In this document: piece by piece, positions 45,554 through 55,291 of the stretch
Numbering within the stretch: the stretch's first letter is position 1
Layout of the letters: each line of letters opens with the position of its first letter
The notes under the pieces: model-generated
Told to the model about the DNA's origin: nothing
Seen by the model: only the letters and a program-made list of their open reading frames with translations
Database searches by the model: none
From: Leptolyngbya sp. FACHB-8
GTDB lineage: Bacteria > Cyanobacteriota > Cyanobacteriia > Elainellales > Elainellaceae
NCBI RefSeq assembly: GCF_014695575.1
Contig: NZ_JACJOO010000054.1
Location: 1 to 64,000, forward strand
DNA: 64,000 bases
Direction: 5' to 3'
Translations under genes and position numbers: made by a program

Positions 45554-46861
45554 ATGGTTTCTCCATCCGACGGTCAGGAGCCTCATGCCTCCGGGCAGTC
45601 TACCCGTTCCATCTTGACCTACTTTCAGGGCGACCTGGCTGAACGCATCGATTTTCAGCAAATGTTCGTTCTGATTGATGGTGTGCTGCCTTTTGAAGCT
45701 TGTCTTTACTATCAGGTGTTACCTCTTTATCTAGAGGGTAGTCGGCTGATATTGGGGATGGTAAGCCCTGATGATCGCAGCGCTTCTGACTATGTGCGGC
45801 GGATCATTAGCTACCACCACTATATGGTGCTACCCCGGCAGATTAGCTCGGAAGCTTTGCAGGCGTCGCTAACGGCTTATTTGAATTATGCCGGTCAACG
45901 GGAGCATAAGGTAGAACAGCGCCCCCGGCCCGAAAGCCGCACGGCCCGCTCTCGTGCAGCGCAGCCGGTTGACCACAACTTGCAGCCCACCCTGGTAGTA
46001 GACAGCCCTGATAACTTAGTGGATGAGCTGAGACAGGAGCCATCTCCTGAGGTAAAGCCTTCAGAAACTCCTGTGGCTCAGGAGGAGCAACCTCTACAGC
46101 AGGAGCTTCCAATCCAGGAGGTAACCTTTGCGGCTGCACCATTAACGGAAATCGTAGAACCGCCGTCTACCGCCGAGCCAGCAGCTTCCAGTTCGGATAT
46201 TGCCGGGCTAGCAGAGCCCCTGCCAATCCTCAAGCTAAATTTTAATTACCTTTCTAGCCCCGTTGAAGTACTGGGCTCGTTGTCACCCCGAGAGTTACTT
46301 CAAGAGTTATTGGGCCGAGTATTAGTTGGGGGAATTGGTCGCCTTTACCTGGAACGTCAGGAGCATTACGGTAGAGTGCTCTGGAGCCAGAACGGCGTAC
46401 TAAAATCTGTGCTAGACCCTGTTGACCTCGATAAGTTTCGAGGGTTATTGAGTGAATTGAAGCGATTTGCCGATGTTTCCCTGGTTCCCCTGAAGAAACC
46501 AAAACAGGTGGATTTGGAACGCGTTTTTAATGGCTCTCGCTTACTTCTACGCTGCCGCTTCATGCCGTCAAATCATGGTGAAGAAGCGACAGTGCAGGTG
46601 CTGCGCGGTGCGGCCTTACGGTTCTACCAGCAGCAACAACTAGCTTTGCTGGAGCGGGATGCCTTGGGTATTGCACGACAGTTGCAAAATAAGTTGAATG
46701 AGTTGCGCGATCGCGCTCGACAAGAATCTTCCCTGAGTGGTGCCCGACTTGAAATTATTCCAGCTCTGGCCCAGATGCTCAAAACGATAGAGGAGCAGAT
46801 TTTGAGCTTGCAGGATGACGAGCCCCCCTCATCGTCTCATCAGAATAACGAAGACGATTAG
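45554..46861 (+). CDS. PilB/GspE-like protein without the ATPase domain
   Basis: A 435-residue protein. Residues about 20-115 resemble the N-terminal MshEN/GspE-N domain (LEGSRLILGMVSPDDRSASD). After a Pro/Glu/Ser-rich linker (115-225), residues about 230-355 resemble the PAS-like domain of secretion ATPases (IGRLYLERQEHYGRVLWSQN, LVPLKKPKQVDLERVFNG, MPSNHGEEATVQVL). The C-terminus is a coiled coil. The RecA-like ATPase domain with Walker A is missing: no GxxxxGKT occurs. It is therefore a possible regulatory partner of type IV pili rather than a motor. Confidence 0.68.
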   Translation: MVSPSDGQEPHASGQSTRSILTYFQGDLAERIDFQQMFVLIDGVLPFEACLYYQVLPLYLEGSRLILGMVSPDDRSASDYVRRIISYHHYMVLPRQISSEALQASLTAYLNYAGQREHKVEQRPRPESRTARSRAAQPVDHNLQPTLVVDSPDNLVDELRQEPSPEVKPSETPVAQEEQPLQQELPIQEVTFAAAPLTEIVEPPSTAEPAASSSDIAGLAEPLPILKLNFNYLSSPVEVLGSLSPRELLQELLGRVLVGGIGRLYLERQEHYGRVLWSQNGVLKSVLDPVDLDKFRGLLSELKRFADVSLVPLKKPKQVDLERVFNGSRLLLRCRFMPSNHGEEATVQVLRGAALRFYQQQQLALLERDALGIARQLQNKLNELRDRARQESSLSGARLEIIPALAQMLKTIEEQILSLQDDEPPSSSHQNNEDD

Positions 46862-46881
46862 GTAGTGTTCTAGACATGTGG

Positions 46882-46966
46882 ATAGGGTGTGGTGAAAGAA
46901 GCACGAAGTGCCCCTTTCCCCACACCCTATAAAAAAGTGGTGTGTAACCTCTACGGGACACACCAC
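46882..46966. terminator. Back-to-back hairpins between PilB-like and aroF genes
   Basis: A first stem, ATAGGGTGTGG with CCACACCCTAT (46882-46930). A second, GTGGTGTGT with ACACACCAC (46937-46966, one mismatch), followed on the minus strand by TTTTTT, is a good intrinsic terminator for the aroF gene reading left. Confidence 0.65.
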
Positions 46967-47007
46967 TAAAAACCAATCTATGCAAACAGTCGTGAGGCGT
47001 TGAAAAA

Positions 47008-48066
47008 CTAGATCAAAGCAGGTACCCGAGTATCCCAACGGCCTACCGCTTTGCCAATGACCGAAAGTTCAGTCATCAGTCGATCGAAGCGATCGGGTGT
47101 CAGGGATTGAGGCCCATCGGACAGCGCCTTGGAGGGATTAGGGTGAACTTCAATCATCAGGGAGTCAGCACCTGCTGCCAGAGCTGCCGCTGCCATGGAG
47201 GGCACATACTCAGACTTGCCGGTGCCGTGGCTGGGGTCGATCATAATGGGCAGGTGGGTGAGCGATCGCAGCACAGGAATTGCAGACAGATCCAGCGTGT
47301 TACGAGCGTACTGGTTATCGAAGGTGCGAATACCCCGCTCACAGAAGATAACGTTTGAGTTGCCAGCGGCCACGATATACTCAGCAGCCATGAGCCACTC
47401 TTCAATGGTGGCTGACATGCCACGCTTCAGTAAGACAGGCTTGTCTTGAGCGCCCATCTTCTTCAGAAGGGAGAAGTTGTGCATGTTGCGTGCCCCAACT
47501 TGTAGCACATCAGCAACTTCAGAAATTACTTCAATATCGGCGGCATCCATCACTTCGGTGATAATGCCCAGACCGGTTGCTTCCTTGGCTGCTGCCAGCA
47601 GCGCCAGAGCACTTTCCCCGTGGCCTTGGAAGGCGTAGGGAGAGGTGCGGGGTTTGAAGGCTCCGCCACGAAGAAATTGAGCACCCGCTGCCTTAACACG
47701 GCGTGCGGTTTCCACAATCATTTCTTCATTTTCAACAGAGCAAGGACCCGCAACGACAACCACAGGGGCATGTTGACTGAAAGTAACCGGGCCGTTGGGA
47801 GTTGAAACAATGACTTCGCTGGGCTCACCATGACGAAACTCACGGCTAACCCGCTTGTAGGGCTTTTCCACCCGCAGTACCTGTTCGATCCATGGGCTCA
47901 GGTCTTGAAGCTGGAGGGCATCCATATCAACGGTTTCGCCTACCAACCCAATCACGGTCTTGTGCTTACCAACGATCTTTTCAGGGGACAAGCCCAGAGA
48001 ACGAAATTCTGCGTCTAAGCGATCAACTTCGCTCTCAGGAGCGCCGGGTTTCATTACTACAATCAT
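47008..48066 (-). CDS. aroF: 3-deoxy-7-phosphoheptulonate synthase (DAHP synthase, type I beta)
   Basis: First step of the shikimate pathway: phosphoenolpyruvate and erythrose 4-phosphate give DAHP. The 352-residue protein has an N-terminal ferredoxin-like regulatory domain (1-70) and the barrel with VVVVAGPCSVENEEMI, GGAFKPRTSPYAFQG and PIMIDPSHGTGKSEYV. The regulatory domain is typical of the AroF/AroG-I-beta enzymes that are inhibited by aromatic end-products in other bacteria. It is a single gene with its own terminator. Confidence 0.95.
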   Translation of the reverse strand: MIVVMKPGAPESEVDRLDAEFRSLGLSPEKIVGKHKTVIGLVGETVDMDALQLQDLSPWIEQVLRVEKPYKRVSREFRHGEPSEVIVSTPNGPVTFSQHAPVVVVAGPCSVENEEMIVETARRVKAAGAQFLRGGAFKPRTSPYAFQGHGESALALLAAAKEATGLGIITEVMDAADIEVISEVADVLQVGARNMHNFSLLKKMGAQDKPVLLKRGMSATIEEWLMAAEYIVAAGNSNVIFCERGIRTFDNQYARNTLDLSAIPVLRSLTHLPIMIDPSHGTGKSEYVPSMAAAALAAGADSLMIEVHPNPSKALSDGPQSLTPDRFDRLMTELSVIGKAVGRWDTRVPALI

Positions 48067-48205
48067 GTCAACATCCTGCGCGGAGATTTAGGTGGAAGGA
48101 CTGAGAAAATTTCAGTCTTCATCTCAGATTTAAGTTCATCCTTAGGTAGAGTGCCGAGAGGTCAGGATGGACTTGACGGAATCTTGACCGGGATCTGTGC
48201 CTTTA

Positions 48206-48682
48206 TTAAGACTTGTCCTGTTTTGCAGATTTCCATGCGGAAGTCATTCGCCCAAAGTTGGTACGAAATTCCGAGAAACCAACTAAGCTTCCCGGTTCTT
48301 CTTCCCAGGAAGCTGATAAAACCCCGTAACTGAGGCCAATAACCCCCAACCCAAACAGCCCCAAGCTGACCAAAAGAACTGCTGATGTAGGCAGCCCTAC
48401 CCCTTGAGTAACCGCCAGATAACTGACGAAGAATGAAGAGATACCGAGGACTGTTGGAACCCCACAAAAGGCTGCCATACGGCGAACCATGCGCTTGCTA
48501 ACCGCATCAGGAATGCCCGTATTTGCCCTGGAGGCCGTTTTCCCCGAAGGCTTGCGGGTGGAACTGGCAGGAGCAGGGGTCTTCTCGGCTTTTTTCTCAG
48601 CAGGCTTCCGACGCTTGGGCTCAAAGGGTAAAGCCGTCCGGCCTGCATCAGAATTGGGTTTCTGCTTAGGGTTGGGTGCCAT
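48206..48682 (-). CDS. PAM68-family photosystem II assembly protein (DUF3464)
   Basis: A 158-residue protein. The basic, disordered N-terminus (about 1-65, KRRKPAEKKAEKTPAPAS) is followed by two membrane helices (about 73-95 and 102-122) and a conserved tail SASWEEEPGSLVGFSEFRTN. This is the layout of PAM68, a thylakoid factor that helps insert CP47 and early photosystem II subunits. It follows rpsO by 7 bp on the same strand, a common pairing in cyanobacteria. Confidence 0.88.
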   Translation of the reverse strand: MAPNPKQKPNSDAGRTALPFEPKRRKPAEKKAEKTPAPASSTRKPSGKTASRANTGIPDAVSKRMVRRMAAFCGVPTVLGISSFFVSYLAVTQGVGLPTSAVLLVSLGLFGLGVIGLSYGVLSASWEEEPGSLVGFSEFRTNFGRMTSAWKSAKQDKS

Positions 48683-48689
48683 AGCTGGT

Positions 48690-48959
48690 TTAGCCGCGAA
48701 TCCCTAAACGCTGAATCAGGGCACGATAGCGCTCTTGACTTTGCTGACGAATGTAGGCCAGCAGGCGCTTACGGCGACCAATCATTTGCAGCAGACCCCG
48801 GCGGGATGCGTGGTCTTTTTTGTTGGTCTTGAGGTGGTCGCTGAGACGGTTGATGCGCTCGGTTAGCATTGCGACTTGAACGTCAGCGGATCCAGTATCG
48901 GTATCGTGAACCTGATACTCCGAAATGATTTGTTGCTTTTGCTCCTGTACCAGTGCCAT
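48690..48959 (-). CDS. rpsO: 30S ribosomal protein S15
   Basis: An 89-residue S15, with [20 protein letters not shown] and the [20 protein letters not shown] helix that binds 16S rRNA. It is the first gene of a pair with the PAM68 gene (7-bp gap). The leader lies in the 48960-49442 gap. Confidence 0.97.
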   Translation of the reverse strand: MALVQEQKQQIISEYQVHDTDTGSADVQVAMLTERINRLSDHLKTNKKDHASRRGLLQMIGRRKRLLAYIRQQSQERYRALIQRLGIRG

Positions 48960-49442
48960 GGGAATCTTCTAAGTTCCTGAATAAGTCACAATCAATAATC
49001 ATACCATGCATAGCTGGTCACTACGGGACTGCGAAAGCCTTTCTTGATCGGGATTTGCACCTCTAGGGTTCTTCTAGTGGTATTGCCTGTTGTGGAGACT
49101 GTTAAAACGCTACTAATAGGTTATGAATCGTGTTCTGTAAAGTGCGGGACACACCACAGAATTTGCAGAGTGAAGGCTATATATGGGTTGTATGGCTCTG
49201 GGAAGCGCGTCGCTCTCCAAATCCTCTGTCTAGAGGAGGGGCCTCTCCGTCCTCCAGACCCCCTTGACCTAGGAGATTTTGCATAGGTGTTGTCAGGCCG
49301 CTTCGCTGTGGAGTTTGGATCAGGTTTGGGTAGTGTTATTGCCCAACAGCACAGTGTTTTTGGTTTCGCCATGCTGAGTGTGGTGTATTTCGCGCTCAGC
49401 ATTTGTGCTGTGGGTCGCAGGCTTGCGTAATTCCTATAGCTA
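48960..49442. other. 483-bp gap between ruvA and rpsO, no gene seen
   Basis: Open frames on either strand here (for example 49121-49489 minus, 49044-49286 plus) have no family features and unusual composition, so I do not call them. The rpsO leader and a palindrome-rich stretch around 49208-49258 are the only structure. Confidence 0.45.
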
Positions 49443-50069
49443 TTAGCGGCTGAGCCAGGCGATCGCCTCCCGAATCCACACTTCTGCATCGGCGTTCTTG
49501 GCCAGTGCTTTTTCCTGTCCTACGGCTTGTAGGGCCTGCAAAATTTCGCTGTTGCTGTAGCCCAAGGCCAGCAGTGTCATCTCGACATCTTCCTGGACGG
49601 CTGACACAGGAGTGGCGTCTGGGGCACTGAGGAGACCGGATTGATTGCGCCACTCAGCTAGTTTGGTTTTGAGTTCAACGGCTAACCGTTCGGCAGTACG
49701 GGTCCCGACGCCGGGAGCGCGGGAGAGGGCGCGGATATTGCTAGTCACAATGGCCTGCACGAGTTCTGTGAGACCCAGGGTGTCGAGGAGGGCGATCGCT
49801 GCCTGGGGGCCGATGCCACTAACGCTGAGCAGTTGCCGAAACAAATCCCGTTCAGCCATGGATGCAAAGCCAAACAGCACGATTTGATCTTCCCGCACTT
49901 GCTGGTGGGTAAAGACCTGCACCGTTTCGCCGACAGAAGGAAAACTCTGGACCAACCGGGGCACGATCTGAATTTCGTAGCCAACCTGACTGACTTCAAG
50001 AACGGCAATCACACGATTGGCAGAAATTTTTTGAATACCGATCAAGGTGCCTTTAAGGTAGCTGAGCAT
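49443..50069 (-). CDS. ruvA: Holliday junction branch migration protein RuvA
   Basis: A 208-residue RuvA. The N-terminal OB fold is followed by HhH motifs (LLSVSGIGPQAAIALLDTLG and LSRAPGVGTRTAERLAVELK) and a C-terminal domain (about 155-208, ALGYSNSEILQALQAVGQE) that binds RuvB. The acidic pin residues of the second domain are not assessed. The gene stands alone; ruvB is not in the window. A hairpin lies in the divergent region to the MFS gene. Confidence 0.95.
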   Translation of the reverse strand: MLSYLKGTLIGIQKISANRVIAVLEVSQVGYEIQIVPRLVQSFPSVGETVQVFTHQQVREDQIVLFGFASMAERDLFRQLLSVSGIGPQAAIALLDTLGLTELVQAIVTSNIRALSRAPGVGTRTAERLAVELKTKLAEWRNQSGLLSAPDATPVSAVQEDVEMTLLALGYSNSEILQALQAVGQEKALAKNADAEVWIREAIAWLSR

Positions 50070-50215
50070 GGCGATGGAGCAGGGAGTCTGGCTACCAGGA
50101 TAAGGGATCGAGGGGCATTAGTACAAAAATACGGTGGACGTTGTAGGTGGGCACCGATAGAGTAGGGCTGGACTCCATCTAGTTGGTTCAGGCATACACC
50201 GTTTAACAGGCTCGC

Positions 50216-50280
50216 CATTTTTTCAAGCCGTTGATTTTGCGTGGGCGTCGCTCACGCAAAATCAACGGCTTGAAAAAAAT
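50216..50280. repeat. 27-bp palindrome in the divergent ruvA-MFS region
   Basis: Left arm from TTTTTTCAAGCCGTTGATTT (about 50217), right arm ending GGCTTGAAAAAAAT (50280), near-exact over about 30 bp with a GTC apex. Its central stem TTGATTTTGCGTG recurs in the hairpin at 58611-58685. It is between divergent genes, so it is not a normal terminator. Confidence 0.65.
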
Positions 50281-50417
50281 CAGGTGAAAACCCTGTGAAA
50301 CCAACCACTTCAAAGAGATGTTTGAGGTCGCTTTTCCCCAAACGATGGACTCAATTCCGGGGAGGAATCCACTACGCTGGGAGAGATGCTTCGGAACCGC
50401 TACGTGCGCTCTACCCC

Positions 50418-51689
50418 ATGACCTGGCTGACTCGTCACCTAAAATCCTGGCTGCCTGACCTGGACTTCCGTGTTTGGATTCTCTTTGTCGGACGACTGCT
50501 CTCGCAAATGGGCACGGGCTTTACCCTGTTCTATGCTCCGATTTACTTCGTGAATCAAGTGGGGTTGCCTGCTACAGTCGTCGGCTTGGGCATTGGGAGC
50601 GGGGCCATTGCTGGAATTTTTGGACGTATCGTGGGTGGTTCTCTGGCGGACATGCCGGAGTGGGGACGACGGTGGACGTTGCTGGCCTCGGCGGTCGTAT
50701 CAGCGATCGCCTCCTTTCTGCTCGCGATCGCCTATGACTTTCCCCTATTTCTCGTTGGTAACCTGCTCCTGGGGTTGGGTATCGGTCTCTACTGGCCTCC
50801 CAATGAAGCGGTGGTTGCAGATTTAACAACGGTCGAGCAACGTCGCGAAGCGTACGCTCTGACCCGCCTGGGAGATACCTTGGGTTTGGGGTTTGGGGTG
50901 CTACTGGGAGGGCTGATAGTAGCTCTGACGAGTTCCTATCAGATGCTATTTGTGATTGATGGCGTCAGCTTTATTGTCTTTTTCGGCATTGTGTACTGGC
51001 TCATTCCCGAAACCCTCCATTCAGAGCAATCTTTTGATGGCCTGGGTAAGGGGTGGCGGGTCGCTCTGAGCGATCGCCCTCTCTGGGTTTTTTTTGTGGC
51101 AAATTGCCTGTTTACTACTTATCCAGCCCTGACCCAGAGCGCGTTACCGCTCTATTTCGCCAATTTTATTCCGCAATCCAATGGCGGAATGGGGTTCCCC
51201 GAAGGAGTGATTAGTGCGCTATTTGCCTGGCATATTGCTTTGGCAACGCTCCTCCAAATGCCCGTTGCGCGCCGTTTGCATGGGCTCAGTAATTCGCGAA
51301 TCTTAATGATTTCGGCGCTGGTGTGGGGTATTGGCTTTGCCATGGTTGGGATGACAGGGCTGCTTCCGGGTGCATTGGGGTGGGCAACCGTGGGTCTGGG
51401 GGTGATGGCGATCGCCCTTGTCTTCTACATGCCTGCTGCTTCCTCTCTAGTGGTGATGCTCTCTCCAGATGCATTTCGAGGGGTTTATCTATCGGTGAAT
51501 TCCCTCTGCTGGGCATTGGGATACTTTCTGGGTCCGGCGTTGGGGGGATGGGCCATGGATCAGGATGAGGCGATCGCCCATAGTTTCTGGATGATAGTAG
51601 CTCTTAGTGTGCTGATCTGCCTGGGAATTTTAGCGATGCTGAGTGGCATGGAAGACCGCCGGGTGGAAGCTAACTCGGCCAAGGATTGA
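50418..51689 (+). CDS. MFS transporter
   Basis: A 423-residue major facilitator with 12 predicted membrane helices and the MFS loop motif between helices 2 and 3 (GRIVGGSLADMPEWGRRW). The first half contains LLGLGIGLYWPPNEAVVADL, and the second half carries a typical helix-rich repeat. An in-frame GTG at 50295 would add 41 residues with no family features; the ATG at 50418 is preferred. Substrate unknown; MFS members of this kind are often multidrug-type exporters. It is divergent from ruvA with a palindrome between. Confidence 0.9.
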   Translation: MTWLTRHLKSWLPDLDFRVWILFVGRLLSQMGTGFTLFYAPIYFVNQVGLPATVVGLGIGSGAIAGIFGRIVGGSLADMPEWGRRWTLLASAVVSAIASFLLAIAYDFPLFLVGNLLLGLGIGLYWPPNEAVVADLTTVEQRREAYALTRLGDTLGLGFGVLLGGLIVALTSSYQMLFVIDGVSFIVFFGIVYWLIPETLHSEQSFDGLGKGWRVALSDRPLWVFFVANCLFTTYPALTQSALPLYFANFIPQSNGGMGFPEGVISALFAWHIALATLLQMPVARRLHGLSNSRILMISALVWGIGFAMVGMTGLLPGALGWATVGLGVMAIALVFYMPAASSLVVMLSPDAFRGVYLSVNSLCWALGYFLGPALGGWAMDQDEAIAHSFWMIVALSVLICLGILAMLSGMEDRRVEANSAKD

Positions 51690-51715
51690 ATTGCCATAGC
51701 CTGAGATTCCAACAA

Positions 51716-51774
51716 GAGACGCTCTGCGGGAAGGTTATGTGGCTAAGCCACATAACCTTCCCGCAGAGCGTCTC
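51716..51774. terminator. Perfect 29-bp hairpin between convergent genes
   Basis: Exact arms 51716-51744 and 51746-51774 with a single unpaired base at the centre. It lies between the MFS gene and hisIE, next to a family B repeat. Confidence 0.6.
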
Positions 51775-51784
51775 TATATCTGGT

Positions 51785-51869
51785 AGGACTTACGCAAGTC
51801 CATAACGCTTAGTACATTTTTGTTGTGTGGTGGGCTTCGCACACCATACAACAAAAATGCGTAGGTTCT
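51785..51869. repeat. Family B MITE-like repeat, copy 2
   Basis: Ends AGGACTTACGCA (51785) and TGCGTAGGTTCT (51869) flank a hairpin with the apex GGGCTTCGC. Same ends as the repeats at 22611 and 56983, different core. Confidence 0.72.
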
Positions 51870-51882
51870 GATGGGCTCAATT

Positions 51883-52530
51883 TTAACGGCGACGATCGGC
51901 TAATTTCCGGTAAACATCCCGTAAGTCAACGTTGTGATGGGCGATCGCAACCAGGGTGTGGTAAAACAAATCGGCTACCTCGCCAGCGATCGCCTCCGCA
52001 TCATCGTCCTTACAGGCCATAACCACCTCGGCTCCTTCCTCGCCAATTTTTTTGAGGATTTTATTATCGCCGCCTGCAAAGAGTTTGCAGGTGTAGGAGT
52101 CAGGGTTGGGATTTTGTTGGCGATCGCGAATCACGGCAAACACCTGGGATAGCATATCCGCAGGGGGTGGTGTGATGGTGCCCTCAACCTGATGGAAACA
52201 GCTACGTTCCCCTGTGTGGCAGGCCACATCACCGACCTGCTCAACCCCGACCAAAAGAGCATCACTGTCGCAGTCGTAGCGGATTGACTTGACATGTTGC
52301 AGATGACCAGAGGTTTCGCCCTTATGCCAGAATTCCTGGCGGGAGCGGCTCCAGAACCAGGTTTCACCTGTCTCTAGGGTTTTTTGGAGGGATTCTCGAT
52401 TCATCCAGGCCATCATTAACACGGTACCGTCCAGATAGTCTTGAACGATGGCAGGAACAAGCCCCTGGTCGTTGTAGCGAATTTCATCCAGAGGAATGGC
52501 CATCAAAACGTCATTAGAAATCGCCGTCAT
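51883..52530 (-). CDS. hisIE: Bifunctional phosphoribosyl-AMP cyclohydrolase / phosphoribosyl-ATP pyrophosphatase
   Basis: A 215-residue fusion of two histidine-biosynthesis enzymes. The N-terminal HisI part has [33 protein letters not shown] and [10 protein letters not shown], with zinc-binding Cys and His residues. The C-terminal HisE part (about 120-215) has [18 protein letters not shown] and [15 protein letters not shown]. The fused form is typical of many cyanobacteria. It acts in steps 2 and 3 of the pathway; other his genes are absent here. Confidence 0.96.
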   Translation of the reverse strand: MTAISNDVLMAIPLDEIRYNDQGLVPAIVQDYLDGTVLMMAWMNRESLQKTLETGETWFWSRSRQEFWHKGETSGHLQHVKSIRYDCDSDALLVGVEQVGDVACHTGERSCFHQVEGTITPPPADMLSQVFAVIRDRQQNPNPDSYTCKLFAGGDNKILKKIGEEGAEVVMACKDDDAEAIAGEVADLFYHTLVAIAHHNVDLRDVYRKLADRRR

Positions 52531-52768
52531 GCCTTATCATTTATCACCACGCTGCGTTTCCCATGCTATCAGGGTAATGGGGTGACTTCCGGCCTCGCGT
52601 CAGGAAGCCCATCAGGAATTGATAATTTTCAAACCTATATATTTAGTAGTGGGCTAGACTTAAAACCAGAATCAGACCGCGTCATACATCCACATTTAGG
52701 GTTACCGTTCTCGCCCACGAACTGGCAACCCACCACGCGAACCATAGTAAGGTAAGGGGTACAGGTTG

Positions 52769-54943
52769 ATGGAGTTCTGGGAATTTCTCATCCAACGGGA
52801 GGGCGATCGCTCCTGGCTGCCCCTGGAGTCGCCCGATGTGGAGGTGCTGGAAGGTCGCTATCGGATGGTCGCGCGTACCAGCCGAGTGAACCAACCCGTC
52901 GAGATTCGCATTTGCCATATTCGGTTGGATGAAGACCCTCCACGCCGCCGCACGCAGAAACGCAACGGACGCATCAACGATGATGGTCTGATCGTAATTT
53001 TTCCGTTTACCTGGCTGCAACCCGGTGTGTGGGAACTCAGCTGTGCAGGGGATTTGATGGCCGATATGCTGGGCCAGGGTTGGCGCTATGGGGTGCAGCT
53101 CTCCGTGTTGCCGCAAGAATCAGAAGTAGCCGATGACTGGGAGCCCGATGGTCCGGCGGCTGATTTAGATGCAGTCAGCCTGATGTCGCGACACGATAGC
53201 GTGCACGAGGACCTGGACGAGGCAGGTGCTGCTTCTGCGGTTGAATCTTTGCCAGAACCGGAGCCGGTGCTTGATTCTGCCAGTTCAGTCGAGATCGACG
53301 AGCCAAATCCCTTTGTTTTCCCAGAACAGCCAGTCGTAGAAGAGCCTGTGGAACCGGAGCCTGCTGTGATGGCAACTGGCTCGAGCGAGGTCTGGCAGAA
53401 AGCTCAGGATGATTCCGATGCAGTTATAGACTCTTTGCTGGAAGATCTGGATTTGGATCTGGACACCCCAGTTGCGGCTGAGGTAGAAACCCCTGAAAAT
53501 GAGGAAGAATTCGCCTCGGGCCCAGCTCTAAAGCCAGAATCGGTGCAGTTGGTTTTGCAGCAATCGAGCCTGGTGGTACAAGCGGGGCGATCGCTCACCC
53601 TTCAGGGCACTATCGAGCCTGTGGGAGAGCTAGACACCCCTTACCTGCCGCCGGTGGCCCTGCAAATTACCCTGCGTGACCCCCAGACGGCTTCCACCGT
53701 GTTGGAAGTGCGGCGATCGCTCACGTCCCGCCTGCTTCCCTGCCCCTTTTCCTGTCAAGTGACGCTGCCCGAGAACTCTGACTCGCGCCTGTTAATTGGA
53801 GATGTGGCTCTGGTGGCCCTGGCGACGCCAACGGATCATCCTTCGGTTCTGGTAAGTGCTGGGTTTTCGGTGACGGCCAGCCTGAATGATTTGTTGGAGG
53901 CAGTCGCCGATGATTTTCCGGCCGATCTCTATCCACCCTTACGGGAAGACGAACAGCCTGTCGACCTGGATATCACGTTCCTGATTGCTCAGCGAGCTGC
54001 AGCGGCTCCCTTGGTGCGCCCCGCGGGTGAGCAGATTTTGCCGCCTCAGATTTATCAACCCGATCCCAATCGCCCGCGTACCAGGGGAATAGAACTTCCC
54101 ATGGAAAAGCTTCTAGAGCCAGAGCCTGAGATTGTTTTGGAAGTGGCCCCTGAATTAGCAGAAGCTTCTGCAGACACGGAGGATATTGCTCTAGATGCTC
54201 CCAGCGCTCCCGAAACTCCCAGCCATGACCTGGAAGAGGCTGATGGGGTGCTGCAACGCCTGGAAACATCTGAGGCAACGGATGGCCCTTCTGTTGTAGG
54301 GCAAGCCCTGCCAGAAGAAAACCTGGCGCTCTCCGCCGAGGAACTAGCGTTTCGTGCCCTGGATCTACAAAGTCGGTTTTTGTCTCGGCTGAGTGCGCTG
54401 GCGGGCGACCGCGAACTCTCCCAATTCCTGGGCAACAGTTCTCTTCCCCTCTCCGAGGAAGGCTGGGATGAGCAGGAAATTGTGCTGGATGACGAATTAC
54501 CTCCGCCAACTCTACGCAATACCCTGGGCTTTTCTGCCCCGCCTTCCCCACCCATCCAACCGGATGCTCTGCCGGAGGAGGAACCGCTTCCTACACCTCA
54601 ACTGCGCGTGACTGGTGGCGAGCTGGTGTCAGGGCAGCGGGTGGAGGTGACGGTGCAACTACCTCCCACAGCTTCGCGTCTGGGGGTGAAGCTGTGGATG
54701 CAAGACCTGCAAAGCCGGGTACTGTTGGATGGCCCCCGCTGGGTTATGAACTTTTTACCCAATGGTCATGGAAATCTGGAAGCCTGGACAACGCTAACGG
54801 TGCCCCATGGATGTTTGGAGGTACAGTTTGAGGCGATCGCTGTCGAACTCACCACGCAACGGGAAAGCCATAAAGCCTCCGTCGATCGCCCGGTTGTTCC
54901 GCCCGATCTTCCTACCCTCTCATTTGATGAGTTAGAGATCTAG
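52769..54943 (+). CDS. Large acidic protein of unknown function
   Basis: A 724-residue protein with no recognised family. Residues about 1-115 form a compact region with an RRRTQKRNGR basic cluster. Long stretches rich in Glu, Asp, Pro and Val (about 125-240 and 430-520) look disordered. Regions around 245-370 (VQAGRSLTLQGTIEPVGELD) and 600-700 (VSGQRVEVTVQLPPTASRLG) resemble beta-sandwich repeats. There is no signal peptide or membrane segment. The ATG at 52769 has GGTAAGG upstream. It lies upstream of psaI in the same direction, but 218 bp away, so it is probably separate. Confidence 0.6.
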   Translation: MEFWEFLIQREGDRSWLPLESPDVEVLEGRYRMVARTSRVNQPVEIRICHIRLDEDPPRRRTQKRNGRINDDGLIVIFPFTWLQPGVWELSCAGDLMADMLGQGWRYGVQLSVLPQESEVADDWEPDGPAADLDAVSLMSRHDSVHEDLDEAGAASAVESLPEPEPVLDSASSVEIDEPNPFVFPEQPVVEEPVEPEPAVMATGSSEVWQKAQDDSDAVIDSLLEDLDLDLDTPVAAEVETPENEEEFASGPALKPESVQLVLQQSSLVVQAGRSLTLQGTIEPVGELDTPYLPPVALQITLRDPQTASTVLEVRRSLTSRLLPCPFSCQVTLPENSDSRLLIGDVALVALATPTDHPSVLVSAGFSVTASLNDLLEAVADDFPADLYPPLREDEQPVDLDITFLIAQRAAAAPLVRPAGEQILPPQIYQPDPNRPRTRGIELPMEKLLEPEPEIVLEVAPELAEASADTEDIALDAPSAPETPSHDLEEADGVLQRLETSEATDGPSVVGQALPEENLALSAEELAFRALDLQSRFLSRLSALAGDRELSQFLGNSSLPLSEEGWDEQEIVLDDELPPPTLRNTLGFSAPPSPPIQPDALPEEEPLPTPQLRVTGGELVSGQRVEVTVQLPPTASRLGVKLWMQDLQSRVLLDGPRWVMNFLPNGHGNLEAWTTLTVPHGCLEVQFEAIAVELTTQRESHKASVDRPVVPPDLPTLSFDELEI

Positions 54944-55161
54944 CCTTCACCATTCGTGTAGTTCTGTAAATTCCCCATGACCTGAGTTTTTTGAGGGAAA
55001 TCAGTGAAGTCTTCAGCTATCAGCTTTTTGCCAGATCCGTTGACTCTCAGGATTCCTACATTTCTTGCCTTTTGTTAAAAATTCTTAGTCTCCTGTCGAT
55101 CGGTTAGGGATTGGCAGTAAATTCTGTACGTAATGGCGTTTGGTTTACATAGGAAAACACT

Positions 55162-55278
55162 ATGGCAGCTTCCTACTTGCCTTCTATCTTCGTACCCATC
55201 ATCGGTTGGGTATTTCCCGCTGTTACGATGGCTCTCTTGTTTATCTACATTGAGCGGGAAGATCCCTCGGGCATCTAA
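55162..55278 (+). CDS. psaI: Photosystem I reaction centre subunit VIII PsaI
   Basis: A 38-residue protein of one membrane helix, reading [20 protein letters not shown] and ending [12 protein letters not shown]. This is PsaI, which sits next to PsaL at the trimer interface of photosystem I and helps its assembly. It is directly followed by psaL, as in many cyanobacteria. The start has TAGGAAAA 7 bp upstream. Confidence 0.95.
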   Translation: MAASYLPSIFVPIIGWVFPAVTMALLFIYIEREDPSGI

Positions 55279-55291
55279 TGGTCTGTCAAGA

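Noticed and set aside
49121-49489. 122-codon minus-strand frame near ruvA
   Set aside because: Arg/Ser-rich translation without family features, overlapping the ruvA end; most likely chance.
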